DNA from: JADGRB01 sp036267635
Lineage (GTDB): Bacteria > Myxococcota_A > Polyangia > Fen-1088
NCBI GenBank assembly: GCA_036267635.1
Contig: DATAVR010000032.1
Span: forward strand, 60,986-124,985
Reading direction: 5' to 3'
Length of the DNA: 64,000 nucleotides
The notes under the pieces were generated by a model, which saw only the letters and a list, made by a program, of their open reading frames with translations, was not told the DNA's origin and ran no database searches. Shown piece after piece: positions 17,588 to 28,237 of the stretch. Made by a program: the position numbers and the translations under genes. The first letter of the stretch is position 1, and every line of letters begins with the position of its first letter.

Positions 17588-18709
17588 ATGAGAGACGAGA
17601 CGACGAAGGTCATGCCAATCCACCGCTGCCGGGCCTGGGCCCGGCTGATTCTGATCGCGCTGCCCATCGCCACGGCCGGCGCTGCCGGCTGCGGCCGCTC
17701 GGGAGCGGTGGCCGCGACCACCGCCGACGCGGAGCCGGCGCCCATCTCGGTCAAGCTGGTCCCGGCCGAGGTGGTCAAGGCCCCGCGGGTGGTGACGCTG
17801 TCGGGGTCGCTCATCGGCGCCGAAGAGGCGCAGGTGGCGGCCGGCGCCGCCGGTAAGGTGATCGCCACCTACGTCGAGCGCGGGTCGATCGTGAAGAAGG
17901 GAGCGATTCTGGCGCGGCTCGATTCGCGCGCCTTGAGCGCGCAGGCTGCGCAGGCGGCGGCCGACGCGGAATCGTCGAAGGCCCAGGCGGCCGGCGCCGA
18001 GCTCGACTGCGGCCGCGTCGAGCACCTCAACACCAAGGGGGCGATCTCCAAGTCCGACTACGACAAGGCACGCACCCAGTGCCAGACCACTAAGTGGTCG
18101 GTCGAGTCGGCGGAGGCGAAGAAGACGCTGACCGCCGAGGCGCTGCGCGACACCGAGATCCGGGCGCCGTTCTCCGGCATGGTCGAAGAGCGGGCGGTCA
18201 CCGCGGGCGAGTACGTGCGGGTCGACTCGCGGGTGGTCACCCTGGTCAACACCGATTCGTTGCGGGTGGAGATCACCGTCCCCGAGTCCGACGTGTCGCT
18301 GGTGCGGCAGGGGATGCAGGTCGACTTCCGGACGGCGGGCGACAGCGGGGGGCGCGTCTATCACGGCAAGATCCGCTATATCGGCCCGTCGGTGCGCAAG
18401 CAGAGCCGTGACTCGGTCGTCGAAGCGGTGTTCGCCAACGACGCGCACGAGCTGCGACCGGGGATGTTCGTCACCGCACGTCTGGCCGTCGGTGAGCAAG
18501 CGCTGCCCGCGGTCCCCACCACGGCGGTGCGCAGCGACGGCACCCTTCGGCACGTCTTCGTCGACGTGAGCGGGCGTCTCGAGGATCGTCTGGTGCAGGC
18601 CGGGGAGACGCTCGGCGCCCAGACACCGATCGTCAGCGGCCTCAAACCCGGCGAGCAGGTGGTCGCCGAGCTGACCCCCGACGTGCGCGACGGCGCGCGG
18701 GTGAAGTAG
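17588..18709 (+). CDS. RND efflux periplasmic adaptor (membrane fusion protein)
   Basis: 373 residues from the ATG at 17588; an in-frame ATG at 17612 is also possible. Lipoprotein signal with TAGAAGC (Cys35). The adaptor layout is present: lipoyl halves (VAAGAAGKVIATYVERGSIVKKGAILARLD and LRDTEIRAPFSGMVEERAVTAGEYV), a short helical hairpin between them, a beta-barrel and a membrane-proximal domain (AVPTTAVRSDGTLRHVFV). It links the inner-membrane pump to the outer-membrane channel encoded in the next two genes. Nine bases separate it from the pump gene. Confidence 0.93.
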   Translation: MRDETTKVMPIHRCRAWARLILIALPIATAGAAGCGRSGAVAATTADAEPAPISVKLVPAEVVKAPRVVTLSGSLIGAEEAQVAAGAAGKVIATYVERGSIVKKGAILARLDSRALSAQAAQAAADAESSKAQAAGAELDCGRVEHLNTKGAISKSDYDKARTQCQTTKWSVESAEAKKTLTAEALRDTEIRAPFSGMVEERAVTAGEYVRVDSRVVTLVNTDSLRVEITVPESDVSLVRQGMQVDFRTAGDSGGRVYHGKIRYIGPSVRKQSRDSVVEAVFANDAHELRPGMFVTARLAVGEQALPAVPTTAVRSDGTLRHVFVDVSGRLEDRLVQAGETLGAQTPIVSGLKPGEQVVAELTPDVRDGARVK

Positions 18710-18717
18710 GGGCCGCC

Positions 18718-21700
18718 ATGCAGTGGCTGGCCAGTATCTGCGTTCGTCGCCCGGTCTTCGCGACCGTGCTGATCCTGTTCATCGTGGTGGTCGGCATCGT
18801 CGGCTACAAGCAGCTCAACGTCGATCGCTTCCCCAACGTCGATCTGCCGGTCGTGCAGGTGATCACCACCCTCCCCGGCGCCGCGCCGGAGGAGATCGCC
18901 ACCGAGCTCTCCGACAAGATCGAAGAGGCGATCAACACCATCAACGGCATCGACGAGCTGCGCTCGATCTCGACGGAGGGTGTCTCGCAGGTCATCGTCA
19001 GCTTCAAGCTCGACAAGGACGTCAACGTCGCCGCGCAAGAGGTGCGCGAGCACGTGTCGACGATCCTGAACGATCTGCCCGAGGGGACCAAGAGCCCGGA
19101 GATCAGCAAGCTGGACCCCGACGCGGCGCCGGTGCTTTTTCTGGCCTTGCAGTCGACCCGCCCCATCCGGGAGGTGACCGAGTACGCCGATCACGAGATC
19201 CGCGAGGCGCTGGAGAACGTCTCGGGCGTCGGTCAGGTCTCGATCGTCGGCGGGCGCAAGCGGCAGATCCAGGTGGTGCTCGATCCCGAGCGGCTGCGCG
19301 CGGCCTCGCTCACCGCGGTCGACGTAGAGCGGGCCATCGTCAGCCAGAACGTCAGCACGCCCGGCGGAACGGTCGACACGGGCCCGTCGTTGCTCACCTT
19401 CCGGGTCAGCGGCCGCGTCCCGAGCGCCGAGGCCGTGGGGGAGATCGTCGTCCGCAGCGTCGAGAATCACCCGATCATGATCCGTGACGTTGGCCAGGTG
19501 ATCGACGGCCAGGAGGAGGCGGCCACCGCCGCCAGCATCGCCGGCAAGGAGGCGGTGGTCCTCTCCATTCGCAAGCAGTCGGGCGAGAACAGCGTGGCGG
19601 TGGTCGACGCTCTTCACGAGCGGATGAAGGAGCTCGCCCCCACCATGCCCTCCGGCTACAAGCTGGAGGTCATCCGCGACAACACGGAGACCACCCGCAC
19701 CAGCGTCGACGCCGTCAAGGAGCACCTGGTGCTGGGGTCGATCCTGGCCTCGCTGGTGGTGCTGCTGTTTCTGGGAAACTTCCGCAGCACCATCATCGCG
19801 GCGCTGGCGATTCCCACGTCGATCATTGGGACGTTCCTGCTCATGTGGCTGATGGGGTTCACGCTGAACACCATCTCGCTCCTGGCGCTGGCGCTGGCGG
19901 TCGGCATCGTCATCGACGACGCCATCGTCGTGCTGGAGAACATCTTCCGTTTCGTCAGCGAGAAGAAGATCCGGCCGATGCCGGCGGCGATCTACGCCAC
20001 CAAGGAGATCGGCCTGGCCGTCTTGGCGACCACCCTGTCGCTGTTGGCGGTCTTCCTTCCGGTCGCCTTCATGAACAGCATCCCGGGCCGCTTCCTGCGC
20101 AGCTTCGGATTGACCATGGGCGCCGCCATCGCCATCTCGCTGTTCGTCAGCTTCACCCTGACGCCGATGCTCGCGTCGCGCTGGCTGCGGCTCGACCTAC
20201 GCCCGGACAGCGAACGGCGCCAGTCGTTCCTCGAGCGGCTGGTCAACGGGTTCTATCTGCCTGTCGAGCGGCTCTACATGAAGGTGCTGGCCTTCGTGAT
20301 GCGGCACCGCTGGATCGTGGTGATCGCGGCGGTGGGGGCCATCGCCGCCATCGGCCCGCTGGCCAAGGCGGTCCCCAAGGGCTTTCTTCCCAAGAACGAC
20401 GAGGCGCAGTTCGAGATCAGCTTGCGCACGCCGGAAGGGACCAGCCTGGCGGCGACCGCGCTCTCGGCCGAGCGGATCGCGCGCGAGGTGCGCGGCTGGC
20501 CCGAGGTCTCGACCACGCTGGTGACCATCGGCGACAACAGCCAGCAGACGCCGAACCTGGCGTCGATCTTCGTGCGCCTCTTGCCGCCCGACCGGCGCAA
20601 GGTCTCGCAGGACGAGCTGCAGGCCCGGGTGCGCACCCAGATCGTCCCCAAGCAGCCCAAGGAGTTCCGCATCAGCGCCTCGGCGGTGGCGGCCTTCGGC
20701 GGCGGGACCTTCAGCACGGCGACGGTGCAGTACATCCTGACCGGCCCCGACCTGAACGGCGTCATCAACTACTCGACGAAGATCGTCGACAAGCTGAAGG
20801 CGATCCCCGGCGCGGTCGACGTCGACACCACGCTCGTGACCGGCAACCCCGAGCTGGTGGCCACCGTCAGCCGGCGCAAGGCGGCCGATCTGGGCGTCAA
20901 CGTCGCCGACGTGGCGACCGCCTCGCAGCTCTTGATCGGCGGCGTGAAGGTGTCGCGCTACGAGGAGGCGGGGCGTGAGTACGACATCCTGGTCCGCGCC
21001 GACGAGGCCTTCCGCAACAGCCCGGACGCGCTGGCGCAGCTGACGGTTCCCTCGTCGCGCCTCGGGTCGGTGCCGCTGCTCGACGTGGTGGAGATGAAGC
21101 ACGCCGAGGGTCCGTCGAAGATCGACCGCTACGCGCGCCAGGTGCAGGTGACCTTCCTGGCCAACACCGCGCCGGGCGTCGGCTCGGGAGAGGTGGGGGC
21201 CGCGCTCGAAAAGGCGGTCAAGACGCTCAACCTTCCGGTGCAGTTCCGCTTCGTGCCGTTCGGTCAGTCGAAGGAGATCGCCCGCACCGGCAAGGCCTTC
21301 ATCCTGGCCTTCGGGATGTCGTTCATCTTCATGTACCTCATCCTGGCCGCGCAGTTCGAGTCCTGGCTGCACCCCATCACCATCTTGTTGGCGCTGCCGC
21401 TGACGGTGCCGTTCGCGTTGATCTCGCTCCTCGTCCTCGGACAGTCGCTGGACATCTTCACCATGCTCGGCGTGCTGGTGCTGTTCGGGGTGGTGAAGAA
21501 GAACTCGATCCTCCAGATCGATCACATCAACCAGCTGCGCGCGGAAGGGTACTCGCGGCTGGACGCCATCCTGCACGGCAACCGCGATCGTCTGCGCCCC
21601 ATCTTGATGACCACCATGGCGTTCGTGGCCGGCATGTTGCCGCTGCTCACCTCCAAGGGGGTCGGCGCCGAGTTCAACCGCGCCACCGCCGGCCCGGTCG

Positions 21701-21915
21701 TCGGCGGCCAGATCCTGTCGCTGCTGCTCACGCTGCTGGCGACGCCGGTCGCCTACTCGCTGTTCGACGATCTGGCCAACTGGACGCGCCGGGTGCTGCG
21801 GCTGCGCGCGCGGCCCGACTCGGAGACCGGCGCCGACGAGGTCATGCCTCGGCACGACCACCCGGTCCTGTCGGTCGAGGGGCAGGGTCCGCCCCCGGTC
21901 GAGGCCCGCCCGTGA
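18718..21915 (+). CDS. RND efflux pump inner-membrane transporter (HAE1/AcrB class)
   Basis: 1065 residues, the full length of the class. Twelve membrane helices in the usual 1+5+1+5 pattern. The proton-relay Asp pair is in LAVGIVIDDAIVVLENIFR near residue 400, and helices FTLNTISLLAL and FGVVKKNSILQIDH match the family. Two large periplasmic loops carry the porter and docking domains. It exports drugs, detergents or lipophilic metabolites using the proton gradient. It is in one operon with the adaptor and the TolC-like gene and is presumably controlled by the divergent MarR. Confidence 0.96.
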   Translation: MQWLASICVRRPVFATVLILFIVVVGIVGYKQLNVDRFPNVDLPVVQVITTLPGAAPEEIATELSDKIEEAINTINGIDELRSISTEGVSQVIVSFKLDKDVNVAAQEVREHVSTILNDLPEGTKSPEISKLDPDAAPVLFLALQSTRPIREVTEYADHEIREALENVSGVGQVSIVGGRKRQIQVVLDPERLRAASLTAVDVERAIVSQNVSTPGGTVDTGPSLLTFRVSGRVPSAEAVGEIVVRSVENHPIMIRDVGQVIDGQEEAATAASIAGKEAVVLSIRKQSGENSVAVVDALHERMKELAPTMPSGYKLEVIRDNTETTRTSVDAVKEHLVLGSILASLVVLLFLGNFRSTIIAALAIPTSIIGTFLLMWLMGFTLNTISLLALALAVGIVIDDAIVVLENIFRFVSEKKIRPMPAAIYATKEIGLAVLATTLSLLAVFLPVAFMNSIPGRFLRSFGLTMGAAIAISLFVSFTLTPMLASRWLRLDLRPDSERRQSFLERLVNGFYLPVERLYMKVLAFVMRHRWIVVIAAVGAIAAIGPLAKAVPKGFLPKNDEAQFEISLRTPEGTSLAATALSAERIAREVRGWPEVSTTLVTIGDNSQQTPNLASIFVRLLPPDRRKVSQDELQARVRTQIVPKQPKEFRISASAVAAFGGGTFSTATVQYILTGPDLNGVINYSTKIVDKLKAIPGAVDVDTTLVTGNPELVATVSRRKAADLGVNVADVATASQLLIGGVKVSRYEEAGREYDILVRADEAFRNSPDALAQLTVPSSRLGSVPLLDVVEMKHAEGPSKIDRYARQVQVTFLANTAPGVGSGEVGAALEKAVKTLNLPVQFRFVPFGQSKEIARTGKAFILAFGMSFIFMYLILAAQFESWLHPITILLALPLTVPFALISLLVLGQSLDIFTMLGVLVLFGVVKKNSILQIDHINQLRAEGYSRLDAILHGNRDRLRPILMTTMAFVAGMLPLLTSKGVGAEFNRATAGPVVGGQILSLLLTLLATPVAYSLFDDLANWTRRVLRLRARPDSETGADEVMPRHDHPVLSVEGQGPPPVEARP

Positions 21916-23276
21916 GGGGGCCGGTCGTCGCCGGCGCGGTGGTGCTGGCGCTCGCGCTGACCCCGGCGCTCGCGCTGATCCCGGCGCTCGCGCGGGCCGA
22001 GGCCGCGACAGCGGAGCCGCGCCCCTTGACGATGGAGGAGGCGCTGGCGATGGCCAAGCGCGCCAACAAGAACCTGGTCGTCGAGCGCGCGCGCCTCGCC
22101 CAGGCGCACACCAACATCGAGCAGGCCTGGTCGGCGCTGTTCCCGGTGGTCACGGCGCAGGGGAAGTACACCCGCAACTACAAGAACGCGACCCTCGACT
22201 TCGGGGCATTGCTCATGGGGCTCGGCTTCACGCCGACGCCGGGAGCCTCCAACGGCAGTTACGACATCACCATCCTCAAGCAGGATCAGTTCGACGCCAA
22301 CGTCAGCGCCACCATGCCGCTCATCGCGCCGGCCGCCTATCCGGCGCTCGACGCGGTGAAGAAGGGCTACGGCTCCTCGGAGGCGGACTACGAGGCGTCG
22401 GAGGACACCGTCCTTTATTCGGTGGCGCAGACCTTCTACTCGGCCGCCGTCTCCGACGAGGTGCTGGTGGTCCGCGAGTCGGCGATCAAGGTGGCGCAGG
22501 CGACGCTGGACAACGCGCAGTCCCGCTTCAGTGCCGGCACCGTCACCAAGGTCGACGTCGACCGCGCCGAGCTGGCGCTGGTGCGCGCCAAGCAGGGGGA
22601 GCTCGACGCCCGCTACGCGCAAGAGCAGTCGTACCGCGCGCTGGCCACGCTGATCCAGGCCGACGGGCCGGTCAAGGCGGCGCCGCCCGAAACGCTGTCG
22701 CCACCGGGAGAGACCGATCTCGACATGGCCCTGCACCTGCGCCCCGAGTTCCGCGGCCTCATCCTCTCGCAGGAATCGTCCGACGCCCAGCGCCGCGCCT
22801 ACGGTTGGAGGTGGGCGCCCACGCTGTCGGCGTTCGCCAAGGCCAACATCGGCAACTACGTCGGCTTCACCGGTGACAACTACGCCTGGTCGGTGGGGGC
22901 GCAGCTCGACTGGACGCTGTTCGACGGCGGCGCGCGGGACGCGCAGCGCCACCTGGCGGCGGCGCAGGCGGCGCAGGCCGCGGCGCAGGCCGCCGTTCTC
23001 ACCGACTCCATCCGCGACGATCTGGCCAACGACCGCAGCCTGCTCGAGACCCGGCGGGAAGGGGTGAAGGCCGCGCAGCGGGGCGCCGATCTGGCGGCCG
23101 AGACGCTCGATCTGGTCCGCTCGCAGTACGAGGCCGGGACCGTCACCCAGATCGATCTCCTGCAGGCGCAGGACAACCTGGTGATCGCCCAGGAGTCGCT
23201 GGCCTCGGCCCGCTTCGACGCCGCGATCGCCGATCTGGCGCTGCGCCGCGCGGCCGGCACCTTCCCGCCGCGCTAA
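21912..23276 (+). CDS. TolC-family outer-membrane efflux channel
   Basis: 454 residues. The GTG at 21912 overlaps the pump stop as GTGA, so translation is coupled. The signal peptide is repetitive (ALALTPALALIPALARA) because of a tandem repeat. Two outer-membrane-factor repeats follow: the helices around LAQAHTNIEQAWSALFPVV and SRFSAGTVTKVDVDRAELALVRAK, and again LVRSQYEAGTVTQIDLLQAQDNLVIAQ. The paired (A/E)AGTVT(K/Q)xDxxxA segments are typical of TolC proteins. It completes the tripartite pump. A terminator-like hairpin follows the stop. Confidence 0.95.
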   Translation: MRGPVVAGAVVLALALTPALALIPALARAEAATAEPRPLTMEEALAMAKRANKNLVVERARLAQAHTNIEQAWSALFPVVTAQGKYTRNYKNATLDFGALLMGLGFTPTPGASNGSYDITILKQDQFDANVSATMPLIAPAAYPALDAVKKGYGSSEADYEASEDTVLYSVAQTFYSAAVSDEVLVVRESAIKVAQATLDNAQSRFSAGTVTKVDVDRAELALVRAKQGELDARYAQEQSYRALATLIQADGPVKAAPPETLSPPGETDLDMALHLRPEFRGLILSQESSDAQRRAYGWRWAPTLSAFAKANIGNYVGFTGDNYAWSVGAQLDWTLFDGGARDAQRHLAAAQAAQAAAQAAVLTDSIRDDLANDRSLLETRREGVKAAQRGADLAAETLDLVRSQYEAGTVTQIDLLQAQDNLVIAQESLASARFDAAIADLALRRAAGTFPPR

Positions 23277-23301
23277 AGCGCGGTTGCCGCCGCGCTGAGC
23301 C

Positions 23302-23894
<593 letters not shown>

Positions 23895-23898
<4 letters not shown>

Positions 23899-25937
23899 GG
23901 CGCGGGCGCCGTGGCGGGAAGGGCGGGGGACGCCGGATGCACCCGCGCCCAGAAGGCCGCCACGTCTTCCAGTGATTCGGTGCGCGGGCAGTCGGGCGGC
24001 AGGCTGGCGCGCAGCGTGATGCCGTAGCTCCTGCGCGCGACGCGGCCGTCGAGGAGGCCGACGATGCCGTGATCGCCGCGGTGGCGGATGAGGCGGCCGA
24101 ATCCCTGCTTGAGCGAGAGCGCCGCCCGCGGCAGCTGATAGGAACCAAACGGATCGCCCCCCTCGTCGTGTATTCGACCGATGCGGGCGGCGGTCAGCGG
24201 ATCGTCGGGGACAGCGAAGGGGATCTTGTCGATCACCACCAGCGACAGCGCTTCGCCGGGGACGTCGACCCCCTCCCAGAAGCTCTGCGTCGCCAGCAGC
24301 ACGGAGCCGATCTGGGAGCGCAGCGCCGCCAGCAACAGGTGGCGCGGGCGCTCCCCCTGCACGAGGAGCGGGAACGGAAAGTGGCCGTGGCCGCGCAGGT
24401 AGGCCTCGGCGACGCGCAGGTTCTTGAAGCTGGTGAAGAGCAGCAGCGCGCGCCCGCCGGTGATCTCGCAGAGCTCCCCCATGCGCGCGGCGGCGGCGGT
24501 GGCGAAGTCCTTCTCGTTGGGCTCGGGGAGATCGGGTGCCGTGTAGAGCAGCGCCTGGCGCGCGTAATTGAAGGGCGAGGGGAAGCTGGCCTCGGCCGCC
24601 GTGTCGCCGAGGCCGACGCGCGTGCGCAGGTAGTCGAACGAACCGGCCACGGTGAGCGTGGCGGAGGTGAGCACGATCGGCCCCGGGCAGGCGTCGAGCG
24701 CGCGCCCGAGCAGCGGCCCCACCTCGACCGGCGAGGCGTGCAGCGCGACGTTGCGGGGCGAGGCGCCCAGCCAGCGGACATGCTCGCGCCCGCGACCGTC
24801 GATCAGCACCGACAGATCGGTCTGCACGGCGGCCGCGCGCCGGCCGAGCGCCGCCACCTCCGCCGGACGCCGCGAATCGGCCACCGCGCTGCCGTCGGGA
24901 TTGAGCCAGTCGGCGATCTCCTCCAGCAGGCCGTCGAGCTGGTGGTAGGGGGCGCGCGCCGGTCCGGTGCCGAGGTCGACCGGGAAGGGGCCCCGCGCCT
25001 CGTCGGCGCCGGCCCGCGGCGGCGGGACCAGGTTGCGAAGCGCGTCGGCCAGCGCCGCCGTCGCCGCCGTCAGGCGCGCCGAAGCCGACTGGGCCCGCCC
25101 GAGCGGGACGCCGGTCTCGCGCCCGAGATCGCGGGCGAGCGCGAACAGCCGCTGCGTCGAGGCGTGAACGCCGAAGAACTCCGTCGCCACGTCCTCGATC
25201 TGGTGGGCCTCGTCGAAGATGACCACCTCGTAGGGCGGCAGCACCTGGGCCTCCGGCCAGCGCGCCCGCAGCGCCAGATCGGCGAAGAAGAGGTGGTGGT
25301 TGACGATCACCAGCGGCGCGGCGGCGGCGCGGCGGCGCATCGCGGTCACGAAGCAGCTCTCGAAGAAGCTGCAGCGGGGGCCGATGCGGGTCTCCGGGGT
25401 GGCGGCGATCTCGTTCCAGAGCGGCGCCTCGTCGGCCAGCTCGGCAATCTCGGCGCGGTCGCCGGTCGCCGACGAAGCGGCGAAGGCCAGCAGGCGTTCG
25501 AAGGCGGGATCGGCGACCAGGCTCTGCTGCCGCTCGCGCTCGGCGAGCCGCCGCCGGCAGACGTAGTTGCCGAGGCCTTTCATCACCGCCCAGTCGAGGT
25601 TCGGCTCGCCGATCCCGGCGGCGGCGAAGATGGTCCGCAGCCGCGGCAGGTCGACCGTGGCGATCTGATCTTGCAGTGTCTTGGTGCCGGTGCTGACCAC
25701 GATCTTGCGGCCGGAGAGCAGCGCCGGGACCAGATAGGCGAGCGTCTTGCCGGTGCCGGTCCCCGCCTCGCAGAGGAGCCGCTCGTCGCCGTCGATGGCG
25801 TCGGCGATCCGTTCGGCCATCGCCAGCTGGCCGGCGCGCGCCTCGTAGCCCGGAAGCGTCAGGGCCGCCGCCCCGCCGGGTCCCAATATTCGTCGAATGT
25901 CCCGGCGGATCGCGTCGCGCGTCGCCGAACCGCTCAT
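23895..25937 (-). CDS. DinG/YoaA-family XPD-like ATP-dependent DNA helicase
   Basis: 680 residues. Walker A EAGTGTGKT at 57-65, the DEAH box at 242-245, and helicase motifs III-VI in the second half (VLTSATL, LLLFTSFKNLRVAE, QSFWEGVDVPGEALSLVVIDKIPF, QGFGRLIRH). Enzymes of this class unwind DNA 5' to 3' and use a 4Fe-4S cluster held by four Cys. Here Cys127, Cys189 and Cys195 line up, but the position usually holding the second Cys is Arg184 (TRIGPRC). Cluster binding may therefore be altered. It overlaps hisIE upstream and plsY downstream as ATGA junctions. Confidence 0.9.
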
Positions 25938-26626
25938 TTGGGGCGGCTCGCTTTTTCGTCGATGCCCGAGATCCCGAAGCGCTTCCGCAGCTGCGCGAAG
26001 ACGTCGTCGAGCTTCACGCCCGCCGCCTCCAGGCCCACCAGCGCGTGAAAGATCAGGTCGGCCGCCTCGTGCGCCGTGTGCGCGGCGTCGTTCTCGGACA
26101 GCGCTTCGATGAGCTCGCCCGACTCCTCGGCGATCTTGCGGTTGATCTTCGGCAGCCCCGCGTCGAGCAGCGACACCACGTACGACTTGTCCGGGCGCGT
26201 GCGGCGCCGCTCGGCGATCACCTCGGCCACCCGCGCCAACACCACCGCCGGCGGATCGGGCGGACCGTCGTCGGTGACCATCGCGCCGTCCTCACCGGCG
26301 CGACGATAAAAACAGGAGGTCGCTCCCGTGTGACACGACGGTCCCTCGGCGTCGACCAGGTAGAGGATCACGTCGCCGTCGCAGTCGATGCGCAGCTCCC
26401 GCACCGCCAGCGTGTGCCCCGAGCTCTCGCCCTTGCGCCAGAGCGCCTGGCGCGAGCGGCTCCAGAAGTGCGCCGCCTTGGTCGACGCCGTCAGCTCCAA
26501 CGCCTCGCGGTTGGCCCAGGCGACCATGCGGATCATCCCCGTGCGCGCCTCCTGGGCGACCACCGGGCAGAGGCCGCTTGGGTCGAAGACCACCGCGTCG
26601 AGGAAGGTGTTCTTCGTCGCGGTCAT
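25934..26626 (-). CDS. hisIE: Bifunctional phosphoribosyl-AMP cyclohydrolase / phosphoribosyl-ATP pyrophosphatase
   Basis: 230 residues. The N-terminal HisI domain (1-118) has VVAQEARTGMIRMVAWANREAL, the metal-site segment RIDCDGDVILYLV and GPSCHTGATSCFYR. The C-terminal HisE domain (about 140-215) has KINRKIAEESGELIEA and HEAADLIFHALV. These are the second and third steps of histidine synthesis, done in the cytoplasm. The ATG at 26626 overlaps the hisF stop (ATGA) and has a GAGGAGA site upstream, which fixes the start; longer open frames upstream are antisense noise. Confidence 0.95.
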   Translation of the reverse strand: MTATKNTFLDAVVFDPSGLCPVVAQEARTGMIRMVAWANREALELTASTKAAHFWSRSRQALWRKGESSGHTLAVRELRIDCDGDVILYLVDAEGPSCHTGATSCFYRRAGEDGAMVTDDGPPDPPAVVLARVAEVIAERRRTRPDKSYVVSLLDAGLPKINRKIAEESGELIEALSENDAAHTAHEAADLIFHALVGLEAAGVKLDDVFAQLRKRFGISGIDEKASRPK

Positions 26627-27411
26627 CGAATCTCCTCGCGGACATCTTCCCGGACTCGTACCCCGCGGGCGCGCAGGTAGGCGTGCGCCTGCCCCACGGT
26701 CGCCTCGCCGAAGTGGAAGATCGACGCCGCCAGCACCGCCTCCGCGTGCCCTTCCACGATCCCCTGGTAGAGGTGCTCGAGCCCGCCCACGCCGCCCGAG
26801 GCGATCACCGGGATCGGCACCCGATCGGCGACCGCCCGGGTGAGCTCGAGGTCGAACCCGTCGCGCGTGCCGTCGCGGTCCATGCTGGTCAGCAGGATCT
26901 CCCCCGCGCCGAAGGCCGCCATCTTCTCGCACCAGCCGATGGCGTCGAGCCCGGTCGGGCGGCGGCCGCCGTGCGTGTAGACCTCCCAGGCGACCAGGCC
27001 GCCGCTGGGGCGGCGGCGAGCGTCGACCGCCACCACGATCGCCTGGTTGCCGAAGGCGTCGGCCGCGCGGCGCACCAGCTCGGGATCGGCGACGGCGGCG
27101 GTGTTGATCCCGGCCTTGTCGGCGCCGGCCAGCAAGAGCTCGCGGACGTTCTCCACCGAGCGCACGCCGCCGCCGACGGTGAGCGGCAGGAAGACGCGCT
27201 CGGCGGTGGCGCGCACCACGTCGAGCATCGTCGCCCGCCCGTCGGACGAGGCGGTGATGTCGAGGAAGCAGATCTCGTCGGCCCCCTGCGCGTCGTAGGC
27301 GGCGGCCACGGCGACCGGATCGCCGGCGTCGCGCAGTTGCTTGAACTGGACGCCTTTTTTGACCCGCCCGCCGTCGACGTCGAGACAGGGGATGACCCGC
27401 TTGCACAGCAT
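26623..27411 (-). CDS. hisF: Imidazole glycerol phosphate synthase cyclase subunit
   Basis: 262 residues from the ATG at 27411, chosen because the family begins MLxKRVIPCLDV; upstream in-frame starts would add an atypical tail. The TIM barrel has the catalytic Asp of IPCLDVDGGRV (near residue 11) and the one in LTSMDRDGTRDGFD, and phosphate-binding GGV segments (LTVGGGVRS, PVIASGGVGG). With HisH it turns PRFAR and ammonia into IGP and AICAR. It lies between hisA and hisIE. Confidence 0.95.
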   Translation of the reverse strand: MLCKRVIPCLDVDGGRVKKGVQFKQLRDAGDPVAVAAAYDAQGADEICFLDITASSDGRATMLDVVRATAERVFLPLTVGGGVRSVENVRELLLAGADKAGINTAAVADPELVRRAADAFGNQAIVVAVDARRRPSGGLVAWEVYTHGGRRPTGLDAIGWCEKMAAFGAGEILLTSMDRDGTRDGFDLELTRAVADRVPIPVIASGGVGGLEHLYQGIVEGHAEAVLAASIFHFGEATVGQAHAYLRARGVRVREDVREEIR

Positions 27412-27464
27412 GCTTGAAGCTCGAACCTTCGAATCTCCCATGCCCGAGGGCAACGGGCAAAAGC

Positions 27465-28220
27465 TCACCGGTTTTCGGAAGCGCCCCCGGCGTGGCGCGC
27501 GCGGGCCAGGGCCTGCCCGACCGTGAAGACCCCTTCGTAGAGCGCCTTGCCGACCACCACCGCGGTGGCGCCGGTCGGCAGCAGCGCGTCGAGATCCTCC
27601 AGGCGCGACACGCCGCCCGAGGCGATCACCGGGCAGGGCTGAAGCGCCCGCGCCAGGCGCGCCGTCGCTTCCAGGTTCGGCCCCGAGCGCATGCCGTCGC
27701 GGCCGATGTCGGTGTAGAGCACCGCGCCCGCGCCGGCCCGGGCGACCGCCAGGCCGACCTCGGTGGCGTCGGCGGTGGTCTGCTCGGTCCAGCCTTCGAC
27801 GGAGATCTTGCCGGCGCGGGCGTCGACGGCGATCACCAGCCGCTGCGGCCAGCGCGCGCAGGCCGCCTCGACCATGGCCGGATCCTTGACCGCCGCGGTG
27901 CCGAGCACCACGTACCCCACGCCCAGCTCGAACAGGCGCGCGCAGTCGTCGAGCGTCCGCACACCGCCGCCGGTCTCGACCGGTACGCTCGCCGCCTCGA
28001 CGATCCGCTTGAGGGTCGCCTGGTTGTCGACGCGCGCGTCGGTGCCGCGCGTGAAGGCGGCGTCGAGATCGACCACATGAATCCGCGTCGCGCCGGCGGC
28101 CGCGAAGCGCGCCGCCACCTCCCAGGGGGCGCGGTCGTAGATCTTGGCGCTCTCGCGGCGCCCTTGCTCGAGCCGCACCGCCGCGCCGCCCAGTAGATCG
28201 ATAGCCGGAAAGACCTGCAT
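27465..28220 (-). CDS. hisA: Phosphoribosylformimino-5-aminoimidazole carboxamide ribotide isomerase
   Basis: 251 residues from the ATG at 28220. TIM-barrel half-repeats like HisF: FPAIDLLGGAAVRLEQG with Asp8, VVDLDAAF, ETGGGVRTLDD, VLYTDIGRDGM with the second catalytic Asp, and VIASGGVSRLEDL. It performs the Amadori isomerisation of ProFAR to PRFAR. The start matches the family length of about 245; a longer open frame upstream has no family similarity. Confidence 0.95.
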   Translation of the reverse strand: MQVFPAIDLLGGAAVRLEQGRRESAKIYDRAPWEVAARFAAAGATRIHVVDLDAAFTRGTDARVDNQATLKRIVEAASVPVETGGGVRTLDDCARLFELGVGYVVLGTAAVKDPAMVEAACARWPQRLVIAVDARAGKISVEGWTEQTTADATEVGLAVARAGAGAVLYTDIGRDGMRSGPNLEATARLARALQPCPVIASGGVSRLEDLDALLPTGATAVVVGKALYEGVFTVGQALARARHAGGASENR

Positions 28221-28237
28221 GTTTTCGCGCTGACGTT